From Streptomyces sulphureus DSM 40104 (lineage in GTDB: Bacteria; Actinomycetota; Actinomycetes; Streptomycetales; Streptomycetaceae): a stretch of DNA of 64,000 nt. The position numbers and the translations under genes are program-made. Positions 33,418 to 42,685 of the stretch are shown here, piece by piece. The stretch lies in NCBI RefSeq assembly GCF_000381025.1, contig NZ_KB905824.1:108670-172669 (forward strand). Reading direction: 5' to 3'. Position 1 is the stretch's first letter. Every line of letters starts with the position of its first letter. Under the pieces are notes generated by a model, which did not search any database, had not been told where the DNA came from, and saw only the letters and a program-made list of their open reading frames with translations.

Positions 33418-34790
33418 TGGTCTCGGTGCCGGAGTTGAAGGAGGCGGAGCCGCAGAAGTGGCGGGACGCCGCGGAGGACGCCCTCGCGGCGGCGAGGCGC
33501 TGCGGCAGCATGTCGGCGCTGGCGGAGGAGGAGGTCGCCGCGACGCTCCTGCAGTGCTGGGCCGGGGACACGGGCGAGGCGGCACGCAGGAGGTTCGTCC
33601 AGCACGCAGAAGACTTCGAGGCCGCCAAACTGGTCCTCAAGAAACTCGTCCGCACCTACGATGACCTCGCCGACGCGGTCGAGACGGCCAAGGCCGACCT
33701 CGTCGGGGGCCTCTCCTACGCCGACTCGCACGACCTCGTCGTCGACGACAGCGGCCGCGTCCAACTGGCCACCCCGATCATGACGGCGCCGGGCGACGAC
33801 AGCCACTTCGGCCCGCTCGACCACGCCGCCGAGGCGATCGGCGACGCGCTCACCAAGGCCACGGAGGCGGACCGGACGGCCACCGCTGCCCTGCGCCTCC
33901 TCGGCGCGATGACCGATATCACGGACCCGGCGCTGGCGAGGGAAGCCCTCCGCCAGGACAGCCCGCTCGCCGTCGCGCTGCGGCTCCAGAACGCGGGCGG
34001 GGGCGACCACTCGATCAACGTCTCGTCGTCGCAACTCGCCGCGGTCGAGCAGGCAGCCAGGGAGACGGGGGTCTCGAAGAAGCTGCTGCTCGCCACGCTC
34101 TGGCAGGAGCAGCAGTGGTACCAGCACATCGACGGGTCGCCGAACGGCCCCGCCTCCTTCTTCGGCCGGCCGTTCAACTGGCTGCTCTCGCAGACGATCA
34201 AGCCGGACAAGTCGCTCGGCATCACGCACATCAAGCCGGACACGGCCCGCACCGTGATGGAGAACCACCCCGACGCCTTCCTCGACACCGAGAACAACAG
34301 GCTCAGCGAGATGGACGACTCCCAACTCGCCAAGTACATCGAAGAGAACCCGAACGAGGCGATCCGGCTCAGCGCGTACCACTACAGCGATCTGCGGGAG
34401 CAGAGCGAGTACGGTGCCAGGACGGACAAGGACCTCTTCCTCCTCTACGCGGCCGACACCCCGGACGTCCGCGAGCTGAACGAGCAGTACGGCGACGAAT
34501 CGGAGCCGCGCGGCGGGGACATCAGAACCCGCGGCGAGAACTGGGACCGCATCTCACCGCGGCTCGACGACGCCATGGCGTGGGAGCACCTCACGGAGGC
34601 CGAACGGCTGGAGGCCATGGAGCAGTTGGAGAGCCAGACGCCCGACGGGCAGTACGTCTACCTCGAACCGATCTACGGAGACGGCATCAGCATGGGCACC
34701 GGCACGGACACCGGCACCGACAGGTGGGAGCCCGAGCCGACGCCGTCCCCCAGCGCCAACCCGCCGCCGACCCCGCCGGAAGGTGACTGA
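33417..34790 (+). CDS. WXG-domain protein with lytic-transglycosylase-like C-terminus (candidate T7SS effector)
   Basis: A 457-aa protein. Residues 1-100 are helical with a WXG-like turn (CWAGDTGEAARRRF, Trp48-Gly50), as in type VII/ESX substrates. Residues 200-350 resemble a lysozyme-like domain: KKLLLATLWQEQQW with Glu231 as candidate catalytic acid, then KSLGITHIKPDTA, equivalent to the SxGxxQIxPxTA motif of lytic transglycosylases. The last 60 residues are low-complexity. No Sec signal. Inference: peptidoglycan hydrolase exported by a WXG-dependent route. Confidence 0.65.
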   Translation: MVSVPELKEAEPQKWRDAAEDALAAARRCGSMSALAEEEVAATLLQCWAGDTGEAARRRFVQHAEDFEAAKLVLKKLVRTYDDLADAVETAKADLVGGLSYADSHDLVVDDSGRVQLATPIMTAPGDDSHFGPLDHAAEAIGDALTKATEADRTATAALRLLGAMTDITDPALAREALRQDSPLAVALRLQNAGGGDHSINVSSSQLAAVEQAARETGVSKKLLLATLWQEQQWYQHIDGSPNGPASFFGRPFNWLLSQTIKPDKSLGITHIKPDTARTVMENHPDAFLDTENNRLSEMDDSQLAKYIEENPNEAIRLSAYHYSDLREQSEYGARTDKDLFLLYAADTPDVRELNEQYGDESEPRGGDIRTRGENWDRISPRLDDAMAWEHLTEAERLEAMEQLESQTPDGQYVYLEPIYGDGISMGTGTDTGTDRWEPEPTPSPSANPPPTPPEGD

Positions 34791-34793
34791 CAC

Positions 34794-35285
34794 GTGCGCC
34801 GACTCGCTCTCGTCGTGGGGCTGGTCCTCGTGGTCCTCGCGCCGGTCGGCTACGCGCTCTTCCACCGCGAGGGCCCGCGCCCGCCCGTGCCGCTTCCCGA
34901 GGGCGTGCCGCGGGCTCCGTCCTACGACTCGGCGCCCGCCGTCGTCGCGCGGCTCGACGCGCGCGGCATCCCGTGCAAGGAGCTTCCGCGCGACTCGCGT
35001 GGGCAGCGCCTCGGTCAGCTGGTGGCGTGCGAGGCGACCGTCGACGGCCGGGAGGTCGGGCTCGACATCTACGTCGCCGCGCGCCGCGGCTTCGACCGCG
35101 ACCGGGACCTGGGCACCATGGTGGCCAACAGCCGCGCCCGTCCCTACTTCCACACCCTCGTCGTGGCCGGCAACTGGAAGGTCCGCGTGCATCGGGCGCG
35201 GTTCGCCTCGGACATCGCCGAGGCGCTCGGCGGCGTCGTACTGAGACCGTTCGGGACGCCTCACCGCGAACTGCCGCCAGCGTGA
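34794..35285 (+). CDS. Membrane-anchored or secreted protein, third gene of cassette
   Basis: A 163-aa protein with one N-terminal hydrophobic segment (LALVVGLVLVVLAPVGYALF) and an extracytoplasmic domain of about 130 residues with two Cys (IPCKELP, LVACEAT). GTG 34794 follows the effector stop by 3 bp. Its position suggests a partner of the effector-like protein, for example an inhibitor protecting the envelope; this is inference. No known domain is recognised. Confidence 0.65.
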   Translation: MRRLALVVGLVLVVLAPVGYALFHREGPRPPVPLPEGVPRAPSYDSAPAVVARLDARGIPCKELPRDSRGQRLGQLVACEATVDGREVGLDIYVAARRGFDRDRDLGTMVANSRARPYFHTLVVAGNWKVRVHRARFASDIAEALGGVVLRPFGTPHRELPPA

Positions 35286-35329
35286 GCGGTTTTCACAGCC
35301 CCGCCGTCCAACTTGCCTTCCAAAACGTC

Positions 35330-35366
35330 CAGTTCCGGCTGGCAACTCCGCTGCCAGCCGGAACTG
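35330..35366. terminator. Perfect bidirectional terminator
   Basis: 15-bp perfect stem (35330-35344 with 35352-35366, 7-nt loop), with AAAA before it and TTTT after it, so it can act on both strands. It lies between the cassette and the convergent membrane-protein gene. Confidence 0.9.
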
Positions 35367-35398
35367 TGGTTTTCAAGTGCCTTACGACGGGGGGGCGT

Positions 35399-35788
35399 TC
35401 AGCGCCGCAGTGAGTACTCGGGGCGCGGGGCCCGGTGGGTGTGCGTGAGGTGGCCGCGTACGGGCTCGGCCGGCTTCTCGACGGGCGGCGCGTCGGCGGC
35501 GTCCGAGCCGTCGGAGAACGCCGCGGTACGGGCCGGCTCGCGGCCCGTACCGCTCTGTGCGATATCTGCACCGCTGGTGGGTGCGGTGCGCGCGGCGGCG
35601 CGGGAGGCGAGTGCCGCACGCACGTAGGGGAGGGCGACGGCGACTGCGAGGCCCAACAGGAGGCCCACGACGGCGATCACCGCGGTCCCTGTGCCCGAGC
35701 GGGTCTGTGTCAGCCACAGCATGGCGAGCGTGGTGCAGACGACTGTGGCGGAACCGTAGGCGAGCTGTGCGGGGATCGGACGCGGCAT
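35399..35788 (-). CDS. Small membrane protein, unknown function
   Basis: A 129-aa protein with two N-terminal membrane segments (QLAYGSATVVCTTLAMLWL and TAVIAVVGLLLGLAVAVALP) and a 70-residue polar, Pro-rich cytoplasmic tail. Codon bias supports a real gene. No motif recognised. It converges with the T7SS-like cassette and shares its terminator. Confidence 0.65.
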   Translation of the reverse strand: MPRPIPAQLAYGSATVVCTTLAMLWLTQTRSGTGTAVIAVVGLLLGLAVAVALPYVRAALASRAAARTAPTSGADIAQSGTGREPARTAAFSDGSDAADAPPVEKPAEPVRGHLTHTHRAPRPEYSLRR

Positions 35789-36950
35789 GGCGGATTCCGC
35801 TCCTCGGGTGTCGGTCTCGGGGTTGGCAGCCGGTCGGGCTGCTCCGGCGGACGGTGCGGGCCTGCGGACGAACTACCGGCTGGAACACCGGCCGTCGGCG
35901 GCACGGGCTCCCGCCGGCGGATGCAGGCCCCCGGGTGGAGCGGAGCGCCTGCGAACGACTCTAGGGCCGAGATGCCCGGGCCGATACCGCGGTAAGCGTG
36001 ACCTGTGGCACGCGCCTGTTGCACGGGGGGCGCACCGGCGCACGGTGCCACCGACCCCCCAAGTCCCTTGGCACGGCGTGCCGTTGCACGTCCGCCCCGC
36101 GCGCGGTCCGGTGTTTCCCCACGCGCCCGGGCGGCATTGGACGGGGACGCCGGCGACCCGCGTGCGGACGCGGATACGCACTCCGGCGTAGGGGCGTCCG
36201 CTGCCTACGTACGGCCTGACCGGCCTCCCCGCCACCGGCCCGGTGAGGGGTCCATCTCTCGTCGTCGGCACCGGACTTGGGGCCGGCTTTCCTCCAACCT
36301 CTGCCGCCGCTCCGGGCATCCGCCTCCGCGGCGGCGCATGGTGTTCGCAACTGTAATCTGACGGGGCGTCGGTCGTCATCGGTGCGGTACGACGTGGAGC
36401 CTGGGGCTCGGTGTCGCACCGAAGGGCGCTGCGACGCGGTGTGGTTCCGCGGTCACGCCGCCAACTGCGGCTGCAACGCGCGTAGTTGGCATGCGCACGG
36501 CTCAAGCGCATTCCGTCGGCCGGAAAGCCGAAGGGGCGGGCGACACGGCCGCGGGGGAGCGGCCCCCTCGCTTGAGCGCCGAGAACGGGCGGTCGCCTCC
36601 CCGGCGCGCCTCCGGCGTCGTCACGCAACGTATACAGGTGGGAGCAGAAAGGGTGGGCGGGGGTGTACCGGCGGATGGCGCGGCAGATCGGCGCATTGTG
36701 ACCCCTCGCTGGCGAAGGGTGGGCAACCCGACGATCCGGGGATACCTGACAAAGCGTGCCTATTCGACTACGCACACCCCGAGTTGATCAAGGAGGATGC
36801 CGAGCGCGGGTGACGAGCGCAACAGATTGATTTGCATCGTTGCAGGTCAAAACATGATCGGGCGTTACCCCCCTGGCGGTCAGCGCTCAATCGCGTTTAG
36901 ATGCCTTACTAGGTCCACCGAAGCCGAGTCTCACGGGGGAGATGTTGATC
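35789..36950. other. 1.16-kb stretch with no convincing gene
   Basis: Several long open frames exist on both strands, but all are Arg/Gly/Pro-rich with no domain, weak start context and no consistent codon bias. An imperfect palindrome ACCCCTCGC-TG-GCGAAGGGT lies at 36701-36720. The last 150 bp (36800-36950) are AT-richer and probably hold the promoter and leader of the next gene. A small RNA or a decayed gene is possible. Confidence 0.45.
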
Positions 36951-37418
36951 ATGTCAGGAGGCGGATTCGTCAGGCTGCCCGACGGCAGCGTGATCGTTGC
37001 GCTGACCCTTCCGCGGCCCCGACCGGCGGGCGCCGCACCCAGGAGCGAGTCGCCCCCGCGGGTGTCACGCTCCGTGCAGAGAAGGCGACTGGAGATAGTC
37101 GAGGAGGCCGGGATGCGCCGCTGGTCGGCGGCGGCCGACGAGCCGCACACCGTCCGTGCGGCCGCCCCTCGCCGCCACGGCGACGAGCCCCGCGTCCGCG
37201 TCCTCGTCCACTCGGGGAACCGCGCACGCGCCCTCACACGCCTCCGCAACCTCGGCCTGCGCGCCGTCTACCTCAACGGCAACGCTGAGCCGCCCACGGC
37301 CGACGAGGTCACCGCCGTGCTCCACCACCCCGAGGGCCTCGTCTGGCGCGCCGTCCCCGAGGACAAGGCCGAGCCCTGGCACCCCATCGCCTCGCTCCTC
37401 CGCGTCGGCACGGCCTGA
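36951..37418 (+). CDS. Hypothetical protein with conserved-looking N- and C-terminal blocks
   Basis: A 155-aa protein: MSGGGFVRLPDGSVIVALTLPRP at the start, a variable basic middle, and a C-terminal domain RVRVLVHSGNRARALTRLRNLGL through WHPIASLLR. GGGGGAG lies 11 bp before ATG 36951; the ATG at 36942 is too close to it. No family recognised. It converges with pncA with only 11 bp between stops. Confidence 0.65.
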   Translation: MSGGGFVRLPDGSVIVALTLPRPRPAGAAPRSESPPRVSRSVQRRRLEIVEEAGMRRWSAAADEPHTVRAAAPRRHGDEPRVRVLVHSGNRARALTRLRNLGLRAVYLNGNAEPPTADEVTAVLHHPEGLVWRAVPEDKAEPWHPIASLLRVGTA

Positions 37419-37429
37419 CGGGCGCAGCC

Positions 37430-38020
37430 TCAGTTGCGCACGACGGGGGCGCCGAGCAGCTCGACGCCCGCCTTCCGCAGCTCCTCCAGCGCCTGCTCGG
37501 TCGTCTCGGCGGCCACGCCAGCCGTGAGATCGAGGAGGACCTGCGTGCGGAAGCCCTCGCGCTCCGCGTCGAGCGCGGTGGCCCGTACGCAGTGGTCGGT
37601 GGCGATGCCGACGATGTCCACTTCGGCGACGTCGCGCTGCCGCAGCCACTCGGCGAGCGGCAGCCCGTTCTCGTCCGCGCCCTCGAACCCGCTGTAGGCG
37701 GCGGTGTACTTCCCCTTGTCGAAGACGGCCTCGATCGCCCCGCCGGCGACCGCGGGGGCGAAGTTCGGGTGGAACCCCACCCCTTCGGTGCCCGCGACGC
37801 AGTGTGCCGGCCACGAGTCGACGAAGTCCGGGTGCGCCGAGAAGTGGCCGCCGGGGTCGACGTGGTGGTCGCGCGTGGCGACGGTGTGCCGGTAGCCGGC
37901 GGAGGCGTCGCCCACCAACTCCGTGATGGCGGCGGCGACATCGGCCCCGCCCGCGACGCCCATGCTGCCGCCCTCGCAGAAGTCGTTCTGCACGTCGACG
38001 ACGATCAGTGCCCGGTGCAT
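37430..38020 (-). CDS. pncA: Nicotinamidase (isochorismatase-fold)
   Basis: A 196-aa cysteine hydrolase converting nicotinamide to nicotinate in NAD salvage. Catalytic triad positions are visible: Asp9 in VVDVQNDF, Lys in FDKGKY, and Cys in IATDHCVRAT. The metal site DxHH pattern is in RDHHVDPGGHFS. The next gene is nicotinate phosphoribosyltransferase, the following pathway step, on the same strand 228 bp away, supporting the assignment. Confidence 0.93.
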   Translation of the reverse strand: MHRALIVVDVQNDFCEGGSMGVAGGADVAAAITELVGDASAGYRHTVATRDHHVDPGGHFSAHPDFVDSWPAHCVAGTEGVGFHPNFAPAVAGGAIEAVFDKGKYTAAYSGFEGADENGLPLAEWLRQRDVAEVDIVGIATDHCVRATALDAEREGFRTQVLLDLTAGVAAETTEQALEELRKAGVELLGAPVVRN

Positions 38021-38248
38021 GGTCCACACCCTTCGGCCGGAGCGGTGGCGCCCGGCCTGATCCTGACCGGGTCGCCGGGGACGGCGGCGGCCGGTCGCAC
38101 GCGTCCGGCGCGTCCACGGGGTTCGAGCGTAAGACACCCGTACGGAACGCGCAGCGCGCACCCCCTCCCGCCGGTGCGGCCGGACGAACGGGCCCCCACT
38201 GCCGGGCTCCGACTGCCGCCGTACGCAGGGGAGTCGGGCGCCGGTGGC

Positions 38249-39616
38249 TCAGAGGTGCTCGGTCGGCAGCACCGGCTCCCCGCGGGAGAGCTGCATCGCC
38301 GACATCGGCAGCCCCGCCACCGCGGCACGGTGCCGCTCCCGCGCCGCCGAGAGCGCCTCGCGGCCCACCGCCTCGCCACCCCTGAAGAACTCCCGCTGCA
38401 CCAGGTGCGGCTCCAACTCGTCCGGCACGGGGCCCGTTCCGACGACCTCCGCCTCGGCCACGCCTGCCCCGTCGGGCCGCCGCGCGGCCCACTTGGCGCC
38501 CCCGAGCGACTGCTTCCCGCCCATCGACCGCTTCGCCACCGGCCGCAGCGGCGCCCCGGGTTCGTTCGAGTCGGCCCGCGCCACGAGCTTGTACACCATC
38601 GAGCACGTCGGATGCCCGCTCCCCGTGACGAGTTGGGTGCCGACCCCGTACGCGTCGACGGGGGCCGCCCCGAGCGAGGCGATGGCGTACTCGTCGAGGT
38701 CGCTGGTGACGACGATCTTCGTGTGCTCGGCGCCGAGCTCGTCCAACTGCTGGCGCACGCGGTGCGCGAGGAGGAGCAGGTCCCCCGAGTCGATCCGGAC
38801 GGCGCCGAGTTCGGGCCCCGCGACTTCGACCGCTGTGCCGACCGCCTCGGCGACGTCGTAGGTGTCGACGAGGAGGGTGGTGCCGCGCCCCAGCGACTCG
38901 ACCTGTGCGGTGAACGCGCCGCGCTCGGTGTCGTGGAGGAGGGTGAAGGAGTGCGCCGAGGTGCCGACGGTGGGGATGCCGTACCGGTGTCCCGCCGCGA
39001 GGTTGGAGGTGGTGTCGAAGCCGCCGATGTACGCGGCGCGCGAGGCGGCGACGGCGGCGAGCTCGTGGGTGCGTCTCGCGCCCATCTCCAGCATCGTCCG
39101 GCCGCGCGCCGCCAGCGCCATCCGCGACGCGGCGGCGGCGACGGCGGAGTCGTGGTTGAGGATGGAGAGCAGCACCGTCTCCAGCAGCACGCACTCCGCG
39201 AAGGTGCCCTCCACGCGGAGCAGGGGCGAGCCGGGGAAGTAGACCTCCCCCTCGGGGTAACCGACGATGTCGCCGCCGAACCGGTAGTCGGCGAGCCACT
39301 CCAGCGTCGGCTCGTCGACGACGCGGGCCTCGCGGAGGAACTGGAGCGTCGAGGAGTCGAAGCGGAAGTTCTCGACGGCGTCGATCACGCGCCCGTTCCC
39401 CGCCATCACGCCGTACCTGCGGCCGCCGGGGAGGCGCCGGGTGAAGACCTCGAAGGCCGAGCGCCGGTGCGCGGTGCCGTCCGCCAACGCCGCCTGCACC
39501 ATGGTCAGTTCGTACTGGTCGGTGAAGAGCGCGGTGGAGGGCACGGAGACCGGCAGCCCCGCTGCCGCGTCCTGGTGCGCGGGCGCTGCCTCGCCTGGTC
39601 GGTCCACGGGACTCAC
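38249..39616 (-). CDS. pncB: Nicotinate phosphoribosyltransferase
   Basis: A 455-aa enzyme adding PRPP to nicotinate to form NAMN. Family blocks: FTDQYELTMVQAAL, GTSAHSF, VRIDSGDL, VTSDLDEY, and GVGTQLVTG. Upstream of pncA on the same strand, completing the salvage route from nicotinamide. GTG 39616 is used; GAGG lies directly before it, so a start 20-25 residues later (VSVPSTALFTDQYEL) is possible. Confidence 0.95.
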   Translation of the reverse strand: MSPVDRPGEAAPAHQDAAAGLPVSVPSTALFTDQYELTMVQAALADGTAHRRSAFEVFTRRLPGGRRYGVMAGNGRVIDAVENFRFDSSTLQFLREARVVDEPTLEWLADYRFGGDIVGYPEGEVYFPGSPLLRVEGTFAECVLLETVLLSILNHDSAVAAAASRMALAARGRTMLEMGARRTHELAAVAASRAAYIGGFDTTSNLAAGHRYGIPTVGTSAHSFTLLHDTERGAFTAQVESLGRGTTLLVDTYDVAEAVGTAVEVAGPELGAVRIDSGDLLLLAHRVRQQLDELGAEHTKIVVTSDLDEYAIASLGAAPVDAYGVGTQLVTGSGHPTCSMVYKLVARADSNEPGAPLRPVAKRSMGGKQSLGGAKWAARRPDGAGVAEAEVVGTGPVPDELEPHLVQREFFRGGEAVGREALSAARERHRAAVAGLPMSAMQLSRGEPVLPTEHL

Positions 39617-39726
39617 CTCGTGCGTCGGATCTGCCGGCCCCTTCGTACGGCGGCCGGCGCTGTTGGTGTGCCTCGGTGCGCGTGACGGCGGTGCCCGCCG
39701 CCGGCGCGCCGAGGATACCCTTCATT

Positions 39727-39741
39727 TCGTCAGCATGACGA
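39727..39741. promoter_or_regulatory. Candidate operator between pncB and clpS
   Basis: TCGTCA-GCA-TGACGA, a perfect 6-bp-arm palindrome, followed by ATATAAGG, in the divergent promoter region. It could serve either gene. No known regulator site is matched. Confidence 0.4.
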
Positions 39742-39821
39742 TATAAGGCGGGGTGCCGCCGCTCCTCTCCGGGGCGACGAAGAGCCGGCTCTTTGTGCCG
39801 CAAACGGCGGCTGATGGCAGC

Positions 39822-40145
39822 ATGGACCCCGTGAGTGTCGCGCCGACCGAGAAGCCGATGGAGACCGAGAACCCGGAGACCGGCGAGGAACATGCCGAGG
39901 TCCCCGCGGCGAACGTCCCGTGGGTCACCGTGGTCCACAACGACCCGGTGAACCTGATGAGTTACGTGAGCTACGTCTTCCAGGCATACTTCGGCTATTC
40001 GAAGGACAAGGCCAAGAAACTGATGATGGACGTGCACCACAAGGGCCGGGCGATCGTCTCCACCGGCAGCCGCGAGGAGATGGAGCGGGACGTCCAGGCG
40101 ATGCACAGCTACGGCCTCTGGGCCACGCTCCAGCAGGACCGCTGA
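39822..40145 (+). CDS. clpS: ATP-dependent Clp protease adaptor ClpS
   Basis: A 107-aa adaptor that delivers N-degron substrates to ClpAP/ClpCP. Core: PWVTVVHNDPVNLMSYVSYVF, KLMMDVHHKGRA, and the C-terminal GLWATLQQD. The HNDPVNLM block is the signature. A 40-residue acidic N-terminus precedes it. ATG 39822 is used; GTG 39831 is an alternative. The stop overlaps the DUF2017 start (TGATG), the usual actinobacterial pair. Confidence 0.96.
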   Translation: MDPVSVAPTEKPMETENPETGEEHAEVPAANVPWVTVVHNDPVNLMSYVSYVFQAYFGYSKDKAKKLMMDVHHKGRAIVSTGSREEMERDVQAMHSYGLWATLQQDR

Positions 40146-40768
40146 TGGCCGGGTACTTCGAGGCCACCTCGGACGGCGCCGCCGTCGCGCTCGACGAAGT
40201 CGAGATCTCCATCCTCCGCAGCCTCACCGTCCAACTCCTGGAGCTGATCGGCCCCGGCGACGCGGACTCCGGCAGCGAGGAGGCCGACCCGCTCGACGCC
40301 CTCTTCGCCGAGGGCCCGAGCGAGCCCCCCACCGACCCGGCGCTCGCCCGCCTCTTCCCCGACGCGTACGGCGGAGGCCCCGGCGGGACACCGGAGGCGG
40401 AGACGCCGGAGGCACAGGCCGAGGCGGCCGAGGCGCGCTCGGCCTCCGCCGAGTTCCGCCGCTACACCGAGACCGACCTGCGCGCCGGCAAGCGCGACGC
40501 CGGCCTCACCGTCGTCCGCTCCCTCGACACGCTGCAACCGGCCGAGGGCGGCGCCGTCCTCACGCTGGGCCCCGAGGACTCCCGCGTCTGGCTCGGCGTC
40601 CTCAACGACCTGCGGCTGGCGCTCGGCGCCCGCCTGGAGATCACCGACGACGAGGACAGCGGCGAGCTCTACCAGCTCCCCGACTCCGATCCGCGCAAGC
40701 CGATGGTGATGGCCTTCCTCTGGCTGGGCGGCCTCCAGGAGACGCTCGTCGAGACCCTCCTCCCCTGA
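40145..40768 (+). CDS. DUF2017 family protein
   Basis: A 207-aa protein: LDEVEISILRSLTVQLLELI at the N-terminus, FRRYTETDLRAGKRDAGL in the middle and VMAFLWLGGLQETLVETLLP at the end. DUF2017 proteins are encoded directly after clpS in actinobacteria, which fits here (TGATG overlap). Function unknown, possibly linked to Clp proteolysis. Confidence 0.92.
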   Translation: MAGYFEATSDGAAVALDEVEISILRSLTVQLLELIGPGDADSGSEEADPLDALFAEGPSEPPTDPALARLFPDAYGGGPGGTPEAETPEAQAEAAEARSASAEFRRYTETDLRAGKRDAGLTVVRSLDTLQPAEGGAVLTLGPEDSRVWLGVLNDLRLALGARLEITDDEDSGELYQLPDSDPRKPMVMAFLWLGGLQETLVETLLP

Positions 40769-40783
40769 CCCGCTCCGCCCCAA

Positions 40784-40815
40784 GAGCCCCGCACCGCACG
40801 CCGGTTGCGGGGCTC
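40784..40815 (+). terminator. Terminator after clpS-DUF2017
   Basis: Perfect 10-bp stem GAGCCCCGCA (40784-40793) with TGCGGGGCTC (40806-40815), 12-nt loop, 15 bp after the stop. Confidence 0.75.
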
Positions 40816-41022
40816 CGCTGCTGCTGCCCCGGGCGCCCCGCACCCGCCGTCCGGTGGTCCCGCGGCCGGTCGCCGCTTCGCCGGCGCCCGGCGGTGGTAC
40901 GGCTGCGTCTGCGAGCCAGGCGCACGCCCGGGGGCGCATGGCGGCCGACGGCCGTGGGCCGCGCCCCCGGACCGCGAGCCGGCCGGACGAGCGCCGGCCG
41001 AGGGAGAGAGGCGGGGCCACAT

Positions 41023-42477
41023 ATGACCTCCGAGCAGGTCGAAGAACCACCGCCGCCGGAGGAGCCGACGGGCCCCGCGCGGGGCGTCAGCCCGACCGCG
41101 TCGGGCGAGGAGGGGTACCGCAGGGGGCTCGGCAGCCGGCAGATCCAGATGATCGCGATCGGCGGCGCCATCGGCACCGGGCTCTTCCTCGGCGCCGGCA
41201 AGACGATCCACAGGGCCGGGCCGAGCATCATCCTGGCGTACGCGGTCGCCGGCGTGGTGATCTACTTCATCATGCGGGCGCTCGGCGAACTCCTCATGTA
41301 TCGCCCGGTGTCCGGTGCCTTCTCCGAGTACGCGCGGGAGTTCCTCGGCCCCTTCTTCGGCTTCGCCACCGGCTGGACGTACTGGCTCTTCTGGGTCGTC
41401 ACCGGCATGACGGAAGTGACCGCCGCGGCCACCTACGTCCACTACTGGTGGCCGGGGCTGCCGCAGTGGACATCGGCGCTCGCCTTCACGCTGCTGCTCT
41501 ACGCGGCGAACCTGATCTCCGTGAAGATCTTCGGGGAGATGGAGTTCTGGTTCTCGATGGTCAAGGTCACCGCGATCATCGGGATGATCCTCGTCGGCCT
41601 CGGCGTGATCACCTTCGGGTTCTCCGCCGCCGGCTCCAACGCCTCCTTCGACCAACTCTGGTCGCACGACGGCTTCTTCCCCAAGGGCGTGGGCGGCACC
41701 CTGATGACGCTCCAGCTCGTGATGTTCTCCTTCGTCGCCGTCGAGCTCGTCGGCGTGACCGCCGGTGAGTCGAAGACGCCGGCGAAGGACCTGCCGCGGG
41801 CGATCAACACCGTCCCCTGGCGGATCGCCCTCTTCTACGTCGGGGCGCTGACCGTGATCCTCTCCGTCGTCTCCTGGACCGCCTTCGAGCCCGGCACGAG
41901 CCCGTTCGTCGCCGCCTTCGCCCGGATCGGGCTCCCCGCGGGCGCGGGGATCGTCAACTTCGTCGTGCTCACCGCGGCGCTCTCCTCCTGCAACTCGGGG
42001 ATGTACTCCACCGGCCGGATGCTGCGGGACCTGGCGCGCAACGGGCAGGGCCCGGCCTTCCTCACCAGGCTCAGCGGCAACGGCCTCCCGCTGCTGGGGA
42101 CGACGGTCTCGGTCGCGCTGATGCTCGTCGGCGTCTGGATCAACTACCAGTGGCCCTCAAAGGCGTTCGACTACGTGGTCTCCTTCGCCACCATCTCCGG
42201 CATGTGGGCCTGGATCATGATCCTGCTCGCGCAGCTCCGCTACCGGCGGCTCTCCGACCGCGGCCTCCTCCCGCGCTCCCCGTTCCGCGCGCCCGGCACG
42301 CCGTACACGAGCTGGTTCGCGCTCGGCTTCATCGGGCTGACGCTCGCCGTGATGGCCGTCGACCCGGACGCGCGCATCTCCCTCTACGGGGCGCCGATCT
42401 GGGCCGCGCTCCTGGTCACCGCCTACCGGATGCTCAAGTCGCGCGCCCCCGAGATCTTCGACGAGCCCCGGCCCTGA
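41023..42477 (+). CDS. Amino acid permease (APC family)
   Basis: A 484-aa transporter with 12 predicted membrane segments. IGGAIGTGLFLGAGKTIHRAGP is the consensus of TM1 in the amino-acid transporter group (GabP/LysP/CycA type), and MTEVTAAATYVHYW follows. Import of a neutral or basic amino acid by proton symport is likely. The first 35 residues are acidic and cytosolic. AGGGAGAGAGG lies 12 bp before ATG 41023. The next gene is another amino-acid carrier. Confidence 0.93.
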   Translation: MTSEQVEEPPPPEEPTGPARGVSPTASGEEGYRRGLGSRQIQMIAIGGAIGTGLFLGAGKTIHRAGPSIILAYAVAGVVIYFIMRALGELLMYRPVSGAFSEYAREFLGPFFGFATGWTYWLFWVVTGMTEVTAAATYVHYWWPGLPQWTSALAFTLLLYAANLISVKIFGEMEFWFSMVKVTAIIGMILVGLGVITFGFSAAGSNASFDQLWSHDGFFPKGVGGTLMTLQLVMFSFVAVELVGVTAGESKTPAKDLPRAINTVPWRIALFYVGALTVILSVVSWTAFEPGTSPFVAAFARIGLPAGAGIVNFVVLTAALSSCNSGMYSTGRMLRDLARNGQGPAFLTRLSGNGLPLLGTTVSVALMLVGVWINYQWPSKAFDYVVSFATISGMWAWIMILLAQLRYRRLSDRGLLPRSPFRAPGTPYTSWFALGFIGLTLAVMAVDPDARISLYGAPIWAALLVTAYRMLKSRAPEIFDEPRP

Positions 42478-42685
42478 GGCGGCTCGGCGCCCCGATTGCG
42501 CGGACATGAGCGGAGAAGGCGGCTCTACTTCCTTGCACAGTACGGAAGTTGAGTCCTACCTGCCCTTTGTCAAGGTCGTGATCTGCGAGTTCTCCTGTGG
42601 TAGGAACGGCTGACCGCTCGCCTACGGTTCGCCGCGCCCGTCCGGTCGATGCGGGAAAAACCGTCCGCACGGCCAAAGGACATGC

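Noticed and set aside
36797..37288. ORF with AAGGAGG directly before its ATG
   Set aside because: The ribosome site abuts the ATG with no spacing, and the frame is antisense-like to codon bias; the overlapping gene at 36951 is better supported.
38108..38140. GGTTCGAGC motif resembling a tRNA T-arm
   Set aside because: No acceptor stem, D-arm or anticodon arm can be built around it.
37065..40106. A 1013-codon minus-strand open frame
   Set aside because: It is antisense or out of frame to pncA, pncB and clpS, has low-complexity Arg/Gly composition and no domain.
42478..42685. Glycine riboswitch before the AGCS symporter
   Set aside because: The upstream gap has a 7-bp inverted repeat but none of the conserved glycine-aptamer blocks.
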